From Myoxocephalus aenaeus (taxonomy: Eukaryota; Chordata; Actinopteri; Perciformes; Cottidae): 64,000 bases of DNA. Position numbers and translations under genes: made by a program. Shown piece after piece: positions 63,180 through 64,000 of the stretch. The stretch's first letter is position 1; the number at the start of each line of letters is the position of its first letter. The notes below the pieces were generated by a model. It saw only the letters and a list, made by a program, of their open reading frames with translations. It did not search any database and had not been told where the DNA came from. The stretch is taken from contig JBAMJR010000196.1 of assembly GCA_038501785.1 (NCBI GenBank), positions 81,001 to 145,000 of the forward strand, given 5' to 3'.

Positions 63180-64000
63180 AGAAAAAAAGGATATTATTTT
63201 GAAACATTGTTTATTAATTGTTGTAGCATTAATGTATGTAGTATATTTATTTGTGTTTTGACCATTTAATAATAATAATAAATAATGATTTCTAAATATG
63301 AATTGTTGAAGTCTACCAGTATTAATTGTCCCTCTAATATCTGACCTGTGTGGTCAGATGCTTGCTTATGCTGGAGAAGGTTTTTATGTACTGTATGTTA
63401 CTGCTCGACAGGCAGTGTAAAAACACACACCTATCTCACCAGAGTCTAGAAGTCACTGTCGCCTCTATGATCTCTGGATCGTAGACATGAACACTGTTTG
63501 TGTCTGTCCTGGTTCATGACTAATGTACGAGACACAGATGAGGTTCAGGTACTTTAGTTTAATGTGTAGTGGTGTTTGTGTATCTAACTGCACTGATGAT
63601 CAACCTCCTGATGTTTGCGGACCAAGAAGACAAATGGTAGGTGTGTATGTGGAATATAGACTAATGGATTTAATATTTAAATACTGTTATACTGTTACTG
63701 TATCAAACCTCCTCTGTACCTGCCAGCGTATTAGGCTTGGATAGATTATATATTAATATTACAACAGCCAAGCAATACATGTTAACATGAGCAATATTCT
63801 AATGTAAAGGTATTTTCTATGTAATCTAGTTTCAGGTATTTCCTTGATCCAATATGAAAGAGAATAGATGTTAGATACACCTCCCAGTATAACCAGTACA
63901 ACAGCAGCAGAAATTACATTAAACTAAATGATCATGCCCCTAAAACATTAAATCTTTAAAGTTTTATACAATATTAAACTACATACATTTTTCTTTGGGT
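63180..64000. other. Right edge, nothing recognised
   Basis: AT-rich sequence with a short AAT repeat near 63270. No gene, RNA gene or clear repeat. Confidence 0.5.

Larger units (their letters stand above)
60628..63180. mobile_element. PIF/Harbinger-type DNA transposon with two genes
   Basis: Contains a plus-strand Myb/SANT-like gene and a minus-strand DDE transposase gene that converge, the standard two-gene layout of fish Harbinger elements. The left part includes GGCCGTTTCTCAATATGTGT (about 60630), which resembles a transposon terminus, but no matching inverse is seen to the right of 63180, so the limits are approximate and the right end may be lost. Confidence 0.75.

Noticed and set aside
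63600..63650. Possible small exon (DDQPPDVCGPRRQM followed by GTAGGT)
   Set aside because: The donor is good, but there is no credible acceptor upstream and no recognised protein.

Overview
This is vertebrate nuclear DNA, most likely from a percomorph teleost. Genes are split by large introns with GT/AG junctions. CA/GT, TA and GA microsatellites are very dense. The mobile elements are of kinds typical of fish: an L2/Maui-like LINE, several hAT-type MITEs and a PIF/Harbinger transposon. Four genes are recognisable from their proteins. They keep the order and strands known from human 14q13: npas3 (+), then egln3, sptssa and eapp (all -).

Layout. Positions 1-3150 are the last npas3 intron, ending in a 30-bp minisatellite that runs almost to the splice acceptor. 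Positions 3151-4790 are the npas3 terminal coding exon, followed by a long 3' UTR (to about 8.2 kb). At 10.05-13.62 kb is a decayed L2-type LINE on the minus strand. Positions 13.6-17.5 kb are the spacer between the convergent npas3 and egln3 genes. egln3 (- strand) occupies about 17.5-27 kb with five coding exons and a 242-aa product. Positions 27-35 kb are intergenic and contain a 1.16-kb TIR element, a cluster of hypoxia-element-like motifs and a nested hAT/MITE/palindrome block. sptssa (- strand) covers 35.2-40.6 kb with two coding exons and a 68-aa product. eapp (- strand) covers 41.9-46.9 kb with six coding exons and a 303-aa product. I found no conventional gene to the right of eapp (47-64 kb). 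That part holds microsatellites, minisatellites, decayed transposons, a possible solo LTR and, at 60.6-63.2 kb, a two-gene PIF/Harbinger element (Myb/SANT-like gene on +, DDE transposase on -, converging and overlapping at their 3' ends).

The host genes are neighbours by ancestral synteny and do not form an operon. npas3 is a bHLH-PAS transcription factor, egln3 an oxygen-sensing HIF prolyl hydroxylase, sptssa a small subunit of serine palmitoyltransferase, and eapp an E2F-associated nuclear phosphoprotein. Exon joins were worked out by hand from splice sites, phase and remembered family sequence. Each of the three complete coding sequences closes in frame. I see no convincing new biological system. 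The best leads are an unrecognised membrane-protein-like reading frame at the left edge, the minisatellite abutting the npas3 acceptor, the RCGTG cluster upstream of egln3, and the nested transposon/palindrome block at 31.5-33.1 kb.
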